NCBI GenBank assembly: GCA_963205315.1
Contig: CAUJIO010000045.1
Location: forward strand, 1 to 55,301
DNA from: Pseudomonadota bacterium
Lineage (GTDB): Bacteria > Pseudomonadota > Alphaproteobacteria > Rhizobiales > Aestuariivirgaceae
Direction: 5' to 3'
DNA length: 55,301 nt
Shown: in pieces, positions 17,642 to 26,442 of the stretch
Layout: each line of letters starts with the position of its first letter
Numbering within the stretch: position 1 is the first letter of the stretch
Program-made: the position numbers and the translations under genes
The notes under the pieces: generated by a model
What the model was told of the DNA's origin: nothing
Seen by the model: the letters and a program-made list of their open reading frames with translations, nothing else
The model's database searches: none

Positions 17642-17783
17642 CGGATCGGCGGAGGCGCGACTCGTGCCCGACAGTCGCGGTCTGAAAGTCAGCTGCGGCA
17701 TTGACCGGCTGGTCCATATCCGCCCTTGATCCCGCCACCGTCTCACCTTAAGGCAACACTCCCGAAAGTGTGAGTGAGCCCAA

Positions 17784-18923
17784 TTGAGTGGGACGCCGGA
17801 AGATCTCGCTGGAGCTGTGCTGACCATCGACCTGGTGGCGCTGCAGGACAATTGGCGCCTGTTGAAGGATCGCGCCGGGGCCGCCGAATGTGGCGCCGCG
17901 GTGAAGGGCAATGCCTACGGCCTGGGGATTGCCCCCGTGTCCAAGGCCTTGTGGGAGGCGGGCTGCCGTTCCTTTTTCGTCGCCCGGCCCAAGGAGGGCG
18001 AGGAGCTGCGCAGCCTATTGCCGGAAGCCACCATCTATGTGCTTGATGGGCTGTTCGCCGGACAGGCGGAATTCTATGCCAAGCTCAATCTTTGTCCGGC
18101 ACTGATCTCGATCGAGGAAGCGCGAGAATGGGCGGGCTTTGGCCGCATCTATGGCCGCAAGCTGCCCTGCGCCATCCATGTCGACACAGGCATCAATCGC
18201 CTTGGGCTCTCGGGCACAGAATTCGACGCCCTGCTCGCCGATGACTTCACGATGGAAGGCCTGAATGTCTGCCTGCTGATGAGCCATCTCGCCTGTGCCG
18301 ATGACCCGCCGCATCCGCTCAATTCCAGACAGCGCGATGCCTTCGCCGCCGTGCGCGCCCGCCTTCCCGGCGTTCCCGCCAGCCTCGCCAATTCCAGCGG
18401 CATTTTCCTCGGCGATGGCTTTACCCATGATCTGGTTCGTCCCGGCATTGCGCTCTATGGCGGCAATCCACTTCCCGGCTCACCCAATCCGATGCGCGCC
18501 GTCGCCCATCTCGAAGGTACGGTGATGCAGGTGCGGAACGTGAAGGTTGGCGAAACCGTTGGCTATAGCGCCACATGGGAGGCAAAGCGCCCCAGCCGCG
18601 TGGCCGTGCTGGGTGCGGGCTACAAGGATGGCGTGCCGCGCGCCCTGTCGTCAAAGCAGACCGATGGCCCGGCACAGGTCTTCATCAACGGCAAGCGCTG
18701 CCCGGTCATTGGCCGCATCTCGATGGACATGATGGCCGCCGACATCACCGATCTCATGCCGCATTCGGTGGTGCGCGGCACGAGGGCCGAGATCCTTGGG
18801 TCCAACATCCTGATCGACGAAGCGGCAGCATGGGCGGGCACGATTTCCTATGAGTTGCTCACCCGCCTCGGCAGCCGCTATGCAAGACTCTACACAGGCC
18901 TCGAATCGGACGCCCAAGCTTGA
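17784..18923 (+). CDS. alr: Alanine racemase
   Basis: 379 aa. The PLP-binding Lys is in AAVKGNAYGLG (Lys41; usual form VKANAYGHG), and the C-terminal catalytic Tyr region reads VGYSATW...VLGAGYKDGVPR. GRISMDMMAADIT is also a family hallmark. It makes D-alanine for peptidoglycan. The start is a TTG at 17784; no ATG or GTG in frame lies before the first conserved strand LTIDLVALQDNW. Its stop overlaps the TTG start of the MlaE-like gene (TTGA). Confidence 0.95.
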   Translation: MSGTPEDLAGAVLTIDLVALQDNWRLLKDRAGAAECGAAVKGNAYGLGIAPVSKALWEAGCRSFFVARPKEGEELRSLLPEATIYVLDGLFAGQAEFYAKLNLCPALISIEEAREWAGFGRIYGRKLPCAIHVDTGINRLGLSGTEFDALLADDFTMEGLNVCLLMSHLACADDPPHPLNSRQRDAFAAVRARLPGVPASLANSSGIFLGDGFTHDLVRPGIALYGGNPLPGSPNPMRAVAHLEGTVMQVRNVKVGETVGYSATWEAKRPSRVAVLGAGYKDGVPRALSSKQTDGPAQVFINGKRCPVIGRISMDMMAADITDLMPHSVVRGTRAEILGSNILIDEAAAWAGTISYELLTRLGSRYARLYTGLESDAQA

Positions 18924-19693
18924 ACATTTTCGCACACATCGGCCGGGCCACGCTGTCGCTCCTCGAGGAGATCGGCCGGGTGGCGCTGTTCATCAAGGAT
19001 GCCTTGCTGCAGGGCCTCACGCCGAAGATCTTCCTGCGCCAGATCTTCGAGCAGATGATGCGCATCGGCTATTTCTCGTTGCCCGTCGTTGGCCTTACCG
19101 CCTTCTTCACCGGCGGCGCCTTGGCCCTGCAAATCTATCTGGGCTCATCGCGCTTCAATGCCGAAAGCCTCGTCGCCTCGATCGTCGCACTGGGCATCAC
19201 GCGTGAACTGGGGCCGGTGCTGGCGGGATTGATGGTGGCGGGCCGCGTCGGCGCCTCGATTGCCGCCGAGCTCGGCACCATGCGGGTCACCGAGCAGATC
19301 GATGCGCTGGTGACGCTGGCCACCAACCCGTTCAAATATCTCGTCGGGCCCCGCGTCATCGCTGCCGTGGTAACGCTGCCGTTGCTCGTGGCCATCGGCG
19401 ATACCATTGGAATCATGGGCGGTTATATCGTCGGCACGCGCTCGCTCGGCCTCAACGGCTATGCCTATATCAAGAACACCGCCGACTTCCTTGAACTCGA
19501 CGACGTGACCTCGGGCCTCATCAAGGCTGCCGTCTTCGGTTTCATCATCGCGGTGATGGGCTGCTATCACGGCTTCAATTCCAGGGGCGGCGCGCAAGGC
19601 GTCGGCCGCGCCACGACGAACGCCGTGGTCTCCGCCGCCATCCTCATCCTGGCGGCAAACTTCGCGCTCACCTCCCTGCTGTTCGCGGATTGA
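18920..19693 (+). CDS. MlaE/YrbE-family ABC transporter permease
   Basis: 257 aa, about five to six membrane segments. It contains the MlaE hallmarks RELGPVLAGLMVAGRVGASIAAELGTMRVTEQIDAL and the C-terminal RGGAQGVGRATTNAVV. In other bacteria MlaE works with MlaF (ATPase), MlaD and MlaB to move phospholipids between membranes. Only the ATPase follows here; no mlaD or mlaB is next to it. It starts with TTG overlapping the alr stop by four bases, and its own stop overlaps the ATPase start, so all three genes are translationally coupled. Confidence 0.93.
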   Translation: MNIFAHIGRATLSLLEEIGRVALFIKDALLQGLTPKIFLRQIFEQMMRIGYFSLPVVGLTAFFTGGALALQIYLGSSRFNAESLVASIVALGITRELGPVLAGLMVAGRVGASIAAELGTMRVTEQIDALVTLATNPFKYLVGPRVIAAVVTLPLLVAIGDTIGIMGGYIVGTRSLGLNGYAYIKNTADFLELDDVTSGLIKAAVFGFIIAVMGCYHGFNSRGGAQGVGRATTNAVVSAAILILAANFALTSLLFAD

Positions 19694-20472
19694 TGGCGAT
19701 GGCGGACGCTCACATCGTTCTCGAAAATCTCCGCAAGAGCTTCGGGCCGAAGCAGGTGCTGAACGGCGTCACGCTGTCGGTGCCAAAGGGACACTCGCTG
19801 GTCGTCATCGGCGGCTCAGGCACCGGAAAATCGGTGATGCTGAAATGCATCCTCGGCATCCTGCAGCCGGATTCAGGAACGATCCGCATTGCCGGTGAGA
19901 ATGTCGTGGGCCTCAAGGGCAAGGAGCGCGACCAGATGCTGCAGCGCTTCGGCATGCTGTTCCAGGGCGCGGCACTCTTTGACTCGCTGTCCGTGTGGGA
20001 GAATGTCGCCTTCGGCCTCATCCAGGGCCGTCACATGGCCCGCGCCAGGGCGAAGGACATCGCTATCGAGAAGTTGGGCCAGGTGGGCCTCGGGCCGGAA
20101 GTGGCGAAGCTTTATCCGGCCGAACTTTCGGGCGGCATGCAGAAACGCGTCGGCCTCGCCCGCGCCATCGCCGCCGACCCCGAGATCATCTTCTTCGACG
20201 AGCCGACCACCGGCCTCGATCCGATCATGGCCGACGTCATCAACAACCTGATCGTCGACTGCGTGAAGCGCTTGGGCGCCACGACCATTTCGATCACCCA
20301 TGACATGGCATCCGCCCGCAAGATTGCCGACGACATCGCCATGATCCACAAGGGCCAGATCCTCTGGCAGGGCCCCGCGAAGACCATCGACACCAGCGGC
20401 AACCCCTATGTCGAACAATTCATCCACGGACGCGCCGAAGGCCCGATCCAGATGGACGTGCTGAAGCCGTAG
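19693..20472 (+). CDS. MlaF-like ABC transporter ATP-binding protein
   Basis: 259 aa. Walker A is GGSGTGKS (about residues 40-47), the signature is LSGGMQKRVGLARA, and Walker B is IIFFDEPTTGLDPI. The family-specific ...GMQKR signature and coupling with an MlaE permease identify a lipid-transport ATPase. The ATG at 19693 forms a TGATG overlap with the permease stop. The C-terminus EQFIHGRAEGPIQMDVLKP is typical of MlaF. Confidence 0.94.
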   Translation: MAMADAHIVLENLRKSFGPKQVLNGVTLSVPKGHSLVVIGGSGTGKSVMLKCILGILQPDSGTIRIAGENVVGLKGKERDQMLQRFGMLFQGAALFDSLSVWENVAFGLIQGRHMARARAKDIAIEKLGQVGLGPEVAKLYPAELSGGMQKRVGLARAIAADPEIIFFDEPTTGLDPIMADVINNLIVDCVKRLGATTISITHDMASARKIADDIAMIHKGQILWQGPAKTIDTSGNPYVEQFIHGRAEGPIQMDVLKP

Positions 20473-20617
20473 CGATTGTCAGCATGCGGAGCATTCAAAA
20501 TGCTGGCCGCGATTCGCTTTCAGTCATAAAATGTGTTTGCTGCCGCTTACAGGTGATTCGCAGTGACGTGACGACAGGCCTTTCGCCTTGATACAGGCAG
20601 CAGAAAGGATACCTGTG

Positions 20618-20914
20618 ATGAGTGTGCATCAAGACTCGACCGGAATTGACCGCGACTCCCACATCCGGGCCATCGCCTACTCACTGTGGGAAGAGGAAGG
20701 ACGCCCCGAAGGCAGGGCCGAAGACCATTGGCTGCGCGCCTGCGAACTGGTCGCTTCCGCCGAAGCCAGGGCAGCCGGAATTCTCGAACCTGACTGGCTC
20801 AAACGCACCGAGCAAGCCCCTGCTGCTGCGCCGGCAACAAGCGAACAGAAGGTGGAGACGCCGCCCGCCCAGGCCGATACGGTCAAACGCCTGCGGGGCA
20901 GCCGCGCGGCCTGA
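20618..20914 (+). CDS. DUF2934 domain protein
   Basis: 98 aa. Residues 10-55 (DSHIRAIAYSLWEEEGRPEGRAEDHWLRACELVASAEARA) match the DUF2934 pattern (A..lWe.eGrPeGr...HW..A..e), a small domain of unknown function. The C-terminal half is Pro/Ala-rich and ends in RLRGSRAA. An AAAGGA ribosome-binding site precedes the ATG at 20618, favouring it over an earlier in-frame TTG. It has its own 145-bp upstream region and a terminator downstream. Confidence 0.82.
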   Translation: MSVHQDSTGIDRDSHIRAIAYSLWEEEGRPEGRAEDHWLRACELVASAEARAAGILEPDWLKRTEQAPAAAPATSEQKVETPPAQADTVKRLRGSRAA

Positions 20915-20947
20915 CGAACCCGCCCCCTCCTCCGCTCCAAAACAGAG

Positions 20948-20973
20948 AAAGGCCGCTGTCTCCAGCGGCCTTT
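20948..20973. terminator. Bidirectional terminator hairpin
   Basis: Perfect 11-bp stem AAAGGCCGCTG / CAGCGGCCTTT with a 4-base loop. The sequence is symmetrical, so it can end the DUF2934 transcript (+) and the 23-codon ORF transcript (-), where it is followed by CTCTGTTTTGG. Confidence 0.8.
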
Positions 20974-21012
20974 CCGTGAGCTGTGCCGGAAGCGATCCGA
21001 CATTGGATAATG

Positions 21013-21084
21013 TCAGGCCTTCGCTCCCGCGAGGCCGACGATCCGCTTCAGAGTTGCTCCAGACACAGTGAACTCACTCGACAT
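21013..21084 (-). CDS. 23-aa small ORF with a perfect Shine-Dalgarno
   Basis: ATG at 21084 to TGA at 21013 encodes MSSEFTVSGATLKRIVGLAG plus AKA. It is preceded by GAAAGGAGGTGATCC, the exact complement of the 16S rRNA 3' end, six bases or fewer from the start. A bidirectional terminator lies 39 bases beyond the stop, and the other side is a divergent intergenic region with CTTGAC on the minus strand as a possible -35. The peptide is short, weakly amphipathic and of unknown function. The signal for translation is strong, but no homologue can be cited, so it may be a leader peptide or a real small protein. Confidence 0.5.
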   Translation of the reverse strand: MSSEFTVSGATLKRIVGLAGAKA

Positions 21085-21185
21085 CGGATCACCTCCTTTC
21101 AATGGTTGACGATGTGACAAAGGTGGCCTCTTGCCCGGCTTTCGTCAAGCGGGCATTTACAGGGGCAATACCACGAGGATTGACC

Positions 21186-22844
21186 ATGACTTCTGCCGAC
21201 ATCCTGATCACCAACGCCCGCATCCTGACCATGGACGCCGCACAGCCCCGCGCCGAGGCGCTCGCCATTAAGGGCAACCGCATCCTGCGCGTCGGTTCGA
21301 AGCATGACGTCACCGGCCTGAAGGCCAAGCACACCCGCGTCATTGATGCGCAGATGAAGACGGTGATCCCCGGCATCATCGAGGGCCATGTCCACCTGTT
21401 CGGCGGCGGCGTCGAGCTCGACACGCTTTTATTGTCTGGTCTCAATGGCTTCGACGCAATTGCGGACTCTGTTTATCAATACCGCCGCAAGCGCCCCGGC
21501 GATACCGTGCTGCTCGCCACCGGCATCGCGCATGAAAGCTTCGGCGAGCCCATCACCCGCCAGATTCTCGACCGCATCGTCGCCGACATCCCCTTCATCG
21601 TCGGCTGTTTCGATCATCACACCATGTGGGCTAACACCAAGGCACTGGAAGCCGCCGGCATCATGAAGGGACGCGCCCTTCCCGTCGGCAACGAGATCGT
21701 GCTCGACCACAACGGCATCGCCACCGGCGAACTGCGCGAACCCGCGGCCTACATGCTGGTGCAGGCCCTGACCCCGACTGGCGGCCGCGAATGGCTGGGC
21801 ATGACCACGGGTGAAGATCCCCACCCGCCGGCCACCCCCGCCCAGCGCGCCACCGACCTGAAATTCTTCAAGCAGGGCATAGCGCATGCCGCCTCGCTCG
21901 GCATCACCTCCATGCACAACATGGACGGGAACTGGTATCAGCTCGAATTGCTGAAGAGCCTGCTGGACAACGGCGAACTCGATGCGCGCGTCGAAATTCC
22001 GTTCCACCAGAAGAACTATTTCCCGCTCGAACGCGTCGACGAGGCGATCGAGATGCGGGCGAAGTATCAGGGCGACATGCTGCATTGCGACCGCGTCAAG
22101 CTGTTCATCGACGGCGTGCTCGAAACCTTCACGGCGCTGATGATCGACGATTACCCGGATGCGCCCGGCAACAAGGGCGCCCCACTCTTCACCGCAGAAG
22201 AGTTCAACGCGCTGGTCACCCGCGTCGACTCTCATGGCCTGCAGGTTTCGACCCATGCCATCGCCGATGGCGCGGTGCGCCGCACGCTCGATGGCTATGA
22301 GGCCGCAGCGAAGGCCAATGGCAAGCGCGACTCGCGCCACCGCATCGAGCACATCGAACTGATCGACCCCGCCGACATTCCACGCCTCAAGGAACTGGGT
22401 GTCGTCGCCTCGCTGCAGCCGGTGACGGCGCCGACCGTGCCGGGCAACCTGCTGGAGCCGATCCTCAGCCGCGTCGGCGACAAGTTGCCCTATGCATACG
22501 CCTGGCAGCTTGTTCGCAACGCCGGGGCGGTCGTCGCCTTTTCATCCGACTGGCCGATCGCACCGCTGAACCCGTTCCAGGGCATGCAGGCGGCATTGAC
22601 GGCAAAGCCATTGCGGCGCGATTGCACATCGCAGGCCCAGAGCCTCATGGACACGCTGCATGCCTTCACCGCAGCCGGCGCCTATATGGAATTCATGGAA
22701 GACCGCAAGGGCACGCTGAAGGACGGCTATCTCGCCGACATCGCCATTCTCGATGCCGATCTCGAACGCACGCCGGCCGATGCCTTTGCGACGATCCGCC
22801 CCGTCACCACCATCTGCGATGGCCGGGTCACCTTTGAGCAGTGA
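21186..22844 (+). CDS. Amidohydrolase family protein (YtcJ-like)
   Basis: 552 aa. The metal-binding HxH is in IPGIIEGHVHLFGGG; later His residues occur in HRIEHIELIDPADIPRL and the catalytic Asp region is VVAFSSDWPIAPLNPFQGM. The ending LKDGYLADIAILDADL is shared by metal-dependent hydrolases of the YtcJ/exoenzyme-regulatory group. The substrate is unknown. The ATG at 21186 begins MTSADILITNARILTMD, the normal N-terminal beta-strand; the in-frame ATG at 21102 would add an unrelated leader and overlap the mini-ORF signals. Confidence 0.88.
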   Translation: MTSADILITNARILTMDAAQPRAEALAIKGNRILRVGSKHDVTGLKAKHTRVIDAQMKTVIPGIIEGHVHLFGGGVELDTLLLSGLNGFDAIADSVYQYRRKRPGDTVLLATGIAHESFGEPITRQILDRIVADIPFIVGCFDHHTMWANTKALEAAGIMKGRALPVGNEIVLDHNGIATGELREPAAYMLVQALTPTGGREWLGMTTGEDPHPPATPAQRATDLKFFKQGIAHAASLGITSMHNMDGNWYQLELLKSLLDNGELDARVEIPFHQKNYFPLERVDEAIEMRAKYQGDMLHCDRVKLFIDGVLETFTALMIDDYPDAPGNKGAPLFTAEEFNALVTRVDSHGLQVSTHAIADGAVRRTLDGYEAAAKANGKRDSRHRIEHIELIDPADIPRLKELGVVASLQPVTAPTVPGNLLEPILSRVGDKLPYAYAWQLVRNAGAVVAFSSDWPIAPLNPFQGMQAALTAKPLRRDCTSQAQSLMDTLHAFTAAGAYMEFMEDRKGTLKDGYLADIAILDADLERTPADAFATIRPVTTICDGRVTFEQ

Positions 22845-22847
22845 GAT

Positions 22848-22874
22848 GACCCTCTCCCTTCGAGGGAGAGGGTC
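22848..22874. terminator. Bidirectional terminator between convergent genes
   Basis: Perfect 12-bp stem GACCCTCTCCCT / AGGGAGAGGGTC with a TCG loop, between the amidohydrolase stop (22844) and the convergent secreted-protein stop (22881). Confidence 0.75.
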
Positions 22875-22880
22875 TTACCG

Positions 22881-23543
22881 TCATTCTGCGGCGAAGCAGT
22901 AGAAGTGACCGGCACCTCCGGTCTTGACCAGAGCCTCCTGGCTGCATCCGGCCGAGCCATGCGACGAATTCCACGACGTCATGTGGCGCGTGTCCTTGAG
23001 GCCGATGCGGTCATGATGTCCAACGATGGCAGAGCCTTCGCCATTGCTTGTCCAGTTCTTGCAGGTGGTGTCGCCGCCCGCCGTCGAATACATGCCCTGC
23101 GGATCGGAGCCAGTCAGCATGTCGTGTTCGTTGGGTTCGTCACCACGGCCCTTGATGACCTCGCCCTTCTCTGTCAGGGCGGTTTCCTTGGTGACATTGG
23201 TCTTGTCTGAATGCAACTCGTCGACCGAGTTGGCGACGACGACGCCTTTGACGTTCTGCCACGGACCCTTGCCGATGCGGTCGCGCGCATTGACGCCCGC
23301 TTCGCCCTGCGGCGCGGTGGTGCTGAGATAGGCTCTCCAAGTGGTCTTCGCCGAGCCCGCCGCCTTGGCCAGCGCCGCACAATGCGCATCGGCTCCATCG
23401 AGGCCCCCCAGGTTGGCCCCATCGCCCTTGCCCACGCTGGTCACAAAGAAACTCATCTGGGCCGCATCGGCCCAGGCCGTACCCGCGGTTGTTGCTGTCA
23501 ACGCACCAAGAAAACCCGCAACCAGAAGTAACTTGTCCGACAT
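22881..23543 (-). CDS. Secreted protein, possibly endostatin/lectin-like fold
   Basis: 220 aa with a signal peptide (LLLVAGFLGALTATTAGTAWA). The mature start AAQMSFFVTSVGKGDGANLGGLDGADAHCAALA and the later TWRAYLSTT, GPWQNVKGVVVAN, NWTSNGEGSAIVGHHDR and FYCFAAE motifs resemble a family of bacterial exported proteins with a C-type-lectin/endostatin-like fold. Four conserved-looking Cys residues could pair. No enzymatic motif is visible. It is monocistronic with a terminator downstream. Family placement is from memory and tentative. Confidence 0.75.
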   Translation of the reverse strand: MSDKLLLVAGFLGALTATTAGTAWADAAQMSFFVTSVGKGDGANLGGLDGADAHCAALAKAAGSAKTTWRAYLSTTAPQGEAGVNARDRIGKGPWQNVKGVVVANSVDELHSDKTNVTKETALTEKGEVIKGRGDEPNEHDMLTGSDPQGMYSTAGGDTTCKNWTSNGEGSAIVGHHDRIGLKDTRHMTSWNSSHGSAGCSQEALVKTGGAGHFYCFAAE

Positions 23544-23713
23544 GTTGATCTCCCACTCAGAGGGCGGCAGCGCCCTCGTAAGGCCTACGGTGCGGCGGGG
23601 AGAATTGTTCCATTACAAGCAGTTCATGTTCCGCAGGCATCGGGCCAACGAATAGAAATAGAAAAGGAGCGGAGGCCGTCCCGCGCTCCGCTCCTCAGTC
23701 ATGACGCCGGCGA

Positions 23714-24202
23714 TCAGGCGCCGGATTTCACCGATATTTTCTGCGTCTTGGCTTGCGCTGCAGGCAGTTTCGGCAATGTAACCTTCAATACGCCCTTGTC
23801 AAAGGTTGCTTCAACCTTGCTGGCATCAACATCGGCTGGAATGGTGAACGAGCGCTCAAACATCCCATAGGACCGCTCCACGACATGGTAGTCCTTCTTC
23901 TTTTCGTCAGTCTCGACTTTCTTCTCGCCCTTGATGGTCAGCACGCCATCCTTGAGCTGCACATCAATGTCCTTGGCGTCGACGCCGGGAATGTCGGCGG
24001 TGACTTCTACTGCGGCGTCGGTTTCCGCGACATTGACCTTGAGCGAAAGACCGCTCTTACCGAACTCGCCCAAGGCCGGTACCCCGCGGCTATAGTCCGA
24101 GAACACCCGGTCGATTTCACGCTGCAGGGTTGAAAACATGTCTGTGCTAGAACTGCGTCCGAACAGATCGGGAAGGAAATGCTTGGCCAACTGAACCTCC
24201 AT
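23714..24202 (-). CDS. Small heat-shock protein, Hsp20/alpha-crystallin family
   Basis: 162 aa. The alpha-crystallin domain spans about residues 50-155: LKVNVAETDAAVEVTADIPGV, DIDVQLKDGVLTIKGEKK, ERSYGMFERSFTIPADVD and the hallmark DKGVLKVTLPK. The C-terminal KTQKISVK provides an IxV-type tail. It acts as an ATP-independent holdase in the cytoplasm. The start at 24202 has only a distant GGGGGAA upstream. It is divergent from radA across a 111-bp gap; I saw no ROSE-type thermometer there. Confidence 0.95.
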   Translation of the reverse strand: MEVQLAKHFLPDLFGRSSSTDMFSTLQREIDRVFSDYSRGVPALGEFGKSGLSLKVNVAETDAAVEVTADIPGVDAKDIDVQLKDGVLTIKGEKKVETDEKKKDYHVVERSYGMFERSFTIPADVDASKVEATFDKGVLKVTLPKLPAAQAKTQKISVKSGA

Positions 24203-24313
24203 CTCGTGTAAATTCCCCCAGCCACAGTGATGTATGACTTATTGTGCGGATTTCCATATGACCTGCATCAAAACTGGCCTTGCGTTCCTCTAATGTTCCG
24301 CTAGACAGAAGCC

Positions 24314-25702
24314 ATGGCCAAATCCTCTCATTTCGTCTGCCAGAACTGCGGCGCCGTCTCGAACAAATGGTCGGGCAAATGCGACTCTTGCGGCGAGTGG
24401 AATTCGATCATCGAGGAGCAGGCCTCCGCACCGCTGTCCGGTGCCAAAGGCGCCAGCCTGCCCAAGGGCCGCGCCACAAGACTTGTTGGCTTGCGTGGGG
24501 AAAGTCCGGCTCCTCCGCGCATCATCACCGGTATCGACGAACTGGACCGGGTGGCGGGCGGCGGCTTCGTTCCGGGCTCCGGTGTGCTGATCGGCGGGGA
24601 CCCAGGCATCGGCAAGTCGACGCTGTTGTTGCAGGCGATGGCGGCACTGGCCCGCAAGGGTGAGCGCGTCGTCTACATCTCCGGCGAAGAGGCAATTGCC
24701 CAGGTGCGCCTGCGCGCCCAGAGATTGGGGCTGGACGATGCCGCCGTGTTGCTGGCCACCGAAACCAACGTCTCCGACATCATTGCCACGCTGTCGGAAG
24801 ACAAGCCGCCGTCCATCGCCGTCATCGACTCGATCCAGACGCTGTGGGCGCCGTCAATCGAAGCCGCTCCCGGAACTGTATCGCAATTGAAGGCCGGCTC
24901 GGAGGCATTGATCCGCTTTGCCAAGCAGCGCGGAACCGCCGTCTTGCTGGTCGGCCACGTCACCAAGGATGGACAGATCGCCGGACCCAAGGTCGTCGAG
25001 CACATGGTCGATGCAGTCCTCTATTTCGAAGGCGACCGTGGCCACCAGTTCCGCATTCTGCGCGCCGTCAAGAACCGCTTTGGCCCCACCGACGAGATCG
25101 GCGTCTTCGAAATGTCGGACGGCGGACTGGCCGAGGTGACCAACCCGTCGCGCCTGTTCATGGGTTCGAACGAACACCCGACGCCGGGCACGGCGGTGTT
25201 CGCGGGCATGGAAGGCACACGGCCGCTTCTCATTGAAGTTCAGGCGCTGGTGTCGCCATCGCCCCTGGGAACGCCGCGCCGCACGACGGTAGGCTGGGAT
25301 TCAAACCGGCTGGCGATGATCCTCGCCGTACTCGAGGCCAGGGCCGGTGTCACCATCGGTCAGAACGATGTCTACCTGAATGTTGCGGGCGGCCTGCGGG
25401 TGCGGGAACCGGCGGCCGATCTCGCCGTCGCCGCGGCCTTGCTCTCGTCCCTCACCGGCACCGTCATTCCACCCGGTACGGCGGTCTTCGGTGAGATCGC
25501 GTTGTCCGGCTCGATTCGCCCGGTGGGCCAGACGGAGGCCCGCCTCAAGGAAGCCCAAAAGCTGGGATTGAAGGAGGCGGTGATCGCCTCTGCCGCCGAA
25601 CTGCCCGGCGTCAAGGGCCTGAAAGTCAAGCCGATGGAGACGATCATGGATCTCGTCGCCTGGTCCGCAGCGCAAGATCGTGGACAACGGAGAATCGCCT
25701 AG
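24314..25702 (+). CDS. radA: DNA repair protein RadA/Sms
   Basis: 462 aa. An N-terminal zinc finger has Cys9, Cys12, Cys23 and Cys26 (FVCQNCGAVSNKWSGKCDSC). A RecA-like core follows with Walker A GGDPGIGKST (about residues 95-104) and the diagnostic KNRFG motif (RAVKNRFGPTDEIG). The C-terminal Lon-like domain ends at SAAELPGVKGLKVKPMETI. The protein is a branch-migration helicase in recombination. It is followed at 65 bp by cvpA-purF, as in other alphaproteobacteria. Confidence 0.98.
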   Translation: MAKSSHFVCQNCGAVSNKWSGKCDSCGEWNSIIEEQASAPLSGAKGASLPKGRATRLVGLRGESPAPPRIITGIDELDRVAGGGFVPGSGVLIGGDPGIGKSTLLLQAMAALARKGERVVYISGEEAIAQVRLRAQRLGLDDAAVLLATETNVSDIIATLSEDKPPSIAVIDSIQTLWAPSIEAAPGTVSQLKAGSEALIRFAKQRGTAVLLVGHVTKDGQIAGPKVVEHMVDAVLYFEGDRGHQFRILRAVKNRFGPTDEIGVFEMSDGGLAEVTNPSRLFMGSNEHPTPGTAVFAGMEGTRPLLIEVQALVSPSPLGTPRRTTVGWDSNRLAMILAVLEARAGVTIGQNDVYLNVAGGLRVREPAADLAVAAALLSSLTGTVIPPGTAVFGEIALSGSIRPVGQTEARLKEAQKLGLKEAVIASAAELPGVKGLKVKPMETIMDLVAWSAAQDRGQRRIA

Positions 25703-25767
25703 TCGGAGGCCAAAAACATTTCTATAAGGTGCCTTCAACCGGGTGGCGCACCCCGACAGGAAAGAGC

Positions 25768-26442
25768 ATGCCGCTGACGCTTCTTGATTTCATCCTCATT
25801 GGCATCATGTTGATCTCGGGCCTTCTGGCCCTGATGCGCGGTTTCACGCGCGAAGTCCTGTCCCTGGTGGCCTGGGGTGTTGCGGCCGTCGCCGCCTATT
25901 TCGCCATCAAGCAGCCGAAGCTCATCGAATTCGCCATGCAGAACGTCCCCTATCTCGAGAAGGAGATGGTCGCGCAGATCGCCGTCGGTGGCGCGGCTTT
26001 CATCATCACACTGATCATCGTCTCGATCATCAGTGTCAAGATTTCGGATTTCGTGGTCGATTCCGCCGCCGGCGCATTCGACCGTTCGCTCGGTTTCGTT
26101 TTTGGGCTGGCACGCGGTTTTGTCTTCGTTGCCATCGCCTATCTGTTCTACGGCTGGCTTCTGCCCTTCGACAAGCAGGAGCCATGGGTCAGGACAGCCA
26201 TGTCGCTGCCGGTCATCAAGTCGACTGGCAGTGCGCTTCTGGCCCTCATGCCGGCGGAAATCGCCGAAACCTTGTCGAACACGGCCTTGCTGAAAAACCC
26301 GGACCAGACGGGCGGCGAGCAGAAGACAGATCCGCCGGAGAGCGGTTACAAGAATACCGAAAACCAGGGACTGGAAAATCTGATTCAGGGAACGGGCGGC
26401 GAAACCCAGCAACCGGCATTCGGACAGAGCAACGGCCAATGA
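25768..26442 (+). CDS. cvpA: CvpA family membrane protein
   Basis: 224 aa with four predicted membrane segments: LLDFILIGIMLISGLLALMRG, EVLSLVAWGVAAVAAYFAI, AAFIITLIIVSIISV and GLARGFVFVAIAYLFYGWLL. The RGFTREVLSL and DRSLGFVFGLARG blocks are CvpA hallmarks. A hydrophilic Gln/Gly-rich tail follows. A ribosome-binding site AGGAAAGAG precedes the ATG at 25768, excluding the longer frame. Its stop overlaps the purF start (ATGA). CvpA affects envelope homeostasis; its exact activity is unsettled. Confidence 0.92.
   Translation: MPLTLLDFILIGIMLISGLLALMRGFTREVLSLVAWGVAAVAAYFAIKQPKLIEFAMQNVPYLEKEMVAQIAVGGAAFIITLIIVSIISVKISDFVVDSAAGAFDRSLGFVFGLARGFVFVAIAYLFYGWLLPFDKQEPWVRTAMSLPVIKSTGSALLALMPAEIAETLSNTALLKNPDQTGGEQKTDPPESGYKNTENQGLENLIQGTGGETQQPAFGQSNGQ

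Noticed and set aside
24203-24313. ROSE-type RNA thermometer upstream of the Hsp20 gene
   Set aside because: I find no U(U/C)GCU anti-SD near the start and no paired AGGA; the leader does not fold into the ROSE pattern by eye.
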